DNA from: Roseiarcus sp963832305
Lineage (GTDB): Bacteria; Pseudomonadota; Alphaproteobacteria; Rhizobiales; Beijerinckiaceae
DNA length: 64,000 nucleotides
Assembly (NCBI GenBank): GCA_963832305.1
Contig: CAWHTU010000009.1
Span: 1-64,000, forward strand
Reading direction: 5' to 3'
The notes beneath the pieces are model-generated. The model was not told where the DNA came from. It did not search any database and was given only the letters and a program-made list of their open reading frames with translations. A program made the translations under genes and the position numbers. Shown here one piece after another: positions 63,452 to 64,000 of this stretch. Position 1 is the first letter of the stretch. Every line of letters begins with the position of its first letter.

Positions 63452-64000
63452 AGGTCACCATCGAGCGTTCGGTCCTGCTCAAGGCTCTGGGACACGTCCA
63501 TCGCATCGTCGAGCGGCGCAACACCATTCCGATCCTCGCCAATGTGCTGCTCGAGGCCGGCGACGGCCGGCTGTCGCTGAAGAGCACCGACCTCGACCTC
63601 GAGGCGTCCGAGTCGGTTCCAGCCGACGTCGCCCAGAACGGCGCGACCACGGTTTCGGCGCACGTGATCTACGATATCGTCCGCAAGCTGCCGGAGGGCG
63701 CGCAGGCGAGCCTCGAGACCGCTGGCGATGCGGGGCAAATGATCCTGCGCTCCGGCCGATCGCGCTTCGCCCTTCAGGCGCTGCCGGCGTCCGACTTCCC
63801 CGATCTCACCTCCGGCGAGTTCTCGCACCGCTTCGCGCTCTCTGCGGTCGAGCTCAAGCGGCTGATCGAGAACACCCAGTTCGCGATCTCGACCGAGGAG
63901 ACGCGCTACTATCTCAACGGCATTTTCCTCCACAGCGTCGACGTCGAAGGCAAGCCGATGCTGCGCGCAGTCGCGACCGATGGCCATCGGCTGGCGCGGG
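63448..64000 (+). CDS. dnaN: DNA polymerase III beta clamp, N-terminal part, cut by window edge
   Basis: The first 184 codons of the sliding clamp are present: MKVTIERSVLLKALGHVHRI, RRNTIPILANVLLEAGDGRL, SLKSTDLDLEASESV, RSGRSRFALQALPASDFPDL and FAISTEETRYYLNGIFLH, ending in RAVATDGHRLAR. The dimeric clamp tethers replicative polymerase to DNA. No dnaA is visible upstream; the neighbour is the divergent mrcA gene. The downstream gene is outside the window. Confidence 0.96.
   Translation, partial: MKVTIERSVLLKALGHVHRIVERRNTIPILANVLLEAGDGRLSLKSTDLDLEASESVPADVAQNGATTVSAHVIYDIVRKLPEGAQASLETAGDAGQMILRSGRSRFALQALPASDFPDLTSGEFSHRFALSAVELKRLIENTQFAISTEETRYYLNGIFLHSVDVEGKPMLRAVATDGHRLAR

Overview
The window is a high-GC chromosomal segment of an alphaproteobacterium, most likely from the Hyphomicrobiales (Rhizobiales). 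The pointers are an Irr-type Fur regulator, a PmtA-like phospholipid N-methyltransferase, Tad pilus-type proteins with a TadG von Willebrand domain, a PEP-CTERM protein whose sorting tail carries the PEPSTWAM variant, a class II fumarase, and a CTTG-N18-CCTATAT heat-shock promoter in front of dnaK. A placement near Beijerinckiaceae or methylotrophs is possible but is inference. No tRNA, rRNA, CRISPR array, insertion sequence or integrase was recognised.

Layout. 1-1.4 kb: the N-terminal part of a GHMP sugar kinase and a decayed glycosyltransferase, the edge of a surface-polysaccharide locus. 1.8-10 kb: tadG, an alpha/beta hydrolase, the peptidoglycan-recycling ligase mpl, two TadE-like pilin genes and an AsmA-type protein. 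10-19 kb: housekeeping and accessory enzymes (metallophosphoesterase, LysE exporter, TetR/COQ9-like regulator, SDR, ProC, a lipoprotein L,D-transpeptidase, AMP nucleosidase, RidA, DUF1993, DUF3303 and GFA proteins). 19.0-21.4 kb: the most interesting block, irr, a Tat-exported high-potential iron-sulfur protein, and an outer-membrane fused cytochrome-porin resembling Cyc2, with a FixK/FNR-type box before the HiPIP gene. 21.5-25.7 kb: a frameshifted CitE-like lyase, an aminotransferase, a fatty-acid hydroxylase-family protein and the PEP-CTERM protein. 26-29 kb: a divergent CueR/CopA copper efflux pair with a textbook 19-bp-spacer promoter and two tandem duplications, then mscL and an LprI-like secreted protein. 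30-37 kb: dnaK-dnaJ, pmtA-pyrF, two DUF1330 genes and dapB. 37-42 kb: a Bax-inhibitor-1 family protein and an EmrAB-type efflux pair divergent from its TetR repressor, with two palindromic operators. 42-54 kb: unknown membrane and secreted proteins, fumC (frameshifted), rplY, pth, a histidine kinase, a frameshifted GST, a YcgN protein, a histone-deacetylase-like hydrolase, an orphan AAA ATPase and an HTH-RibB-RibA-like fusion. 54-64 kb: a broken oxidoreductase, a methyltransferase, an EamA transporter, a secreted phytochelatin-synthase-like protein, a DXD glycosyltransferase, a low-GC beta-helix protein, PBP1A and the start of dnaN.

Several genes of conserved families (fumC, the CitE-like lyase, a GST, an oxidoreductase, the edge glycosyltransferase and possibly the GHMP kinase start) are interrupted by one-base shifts or a stop. 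Because fumC encodes central metabolism, at least part of this may be sequence error rather than gene decay. Those calls should be read with that in mind.
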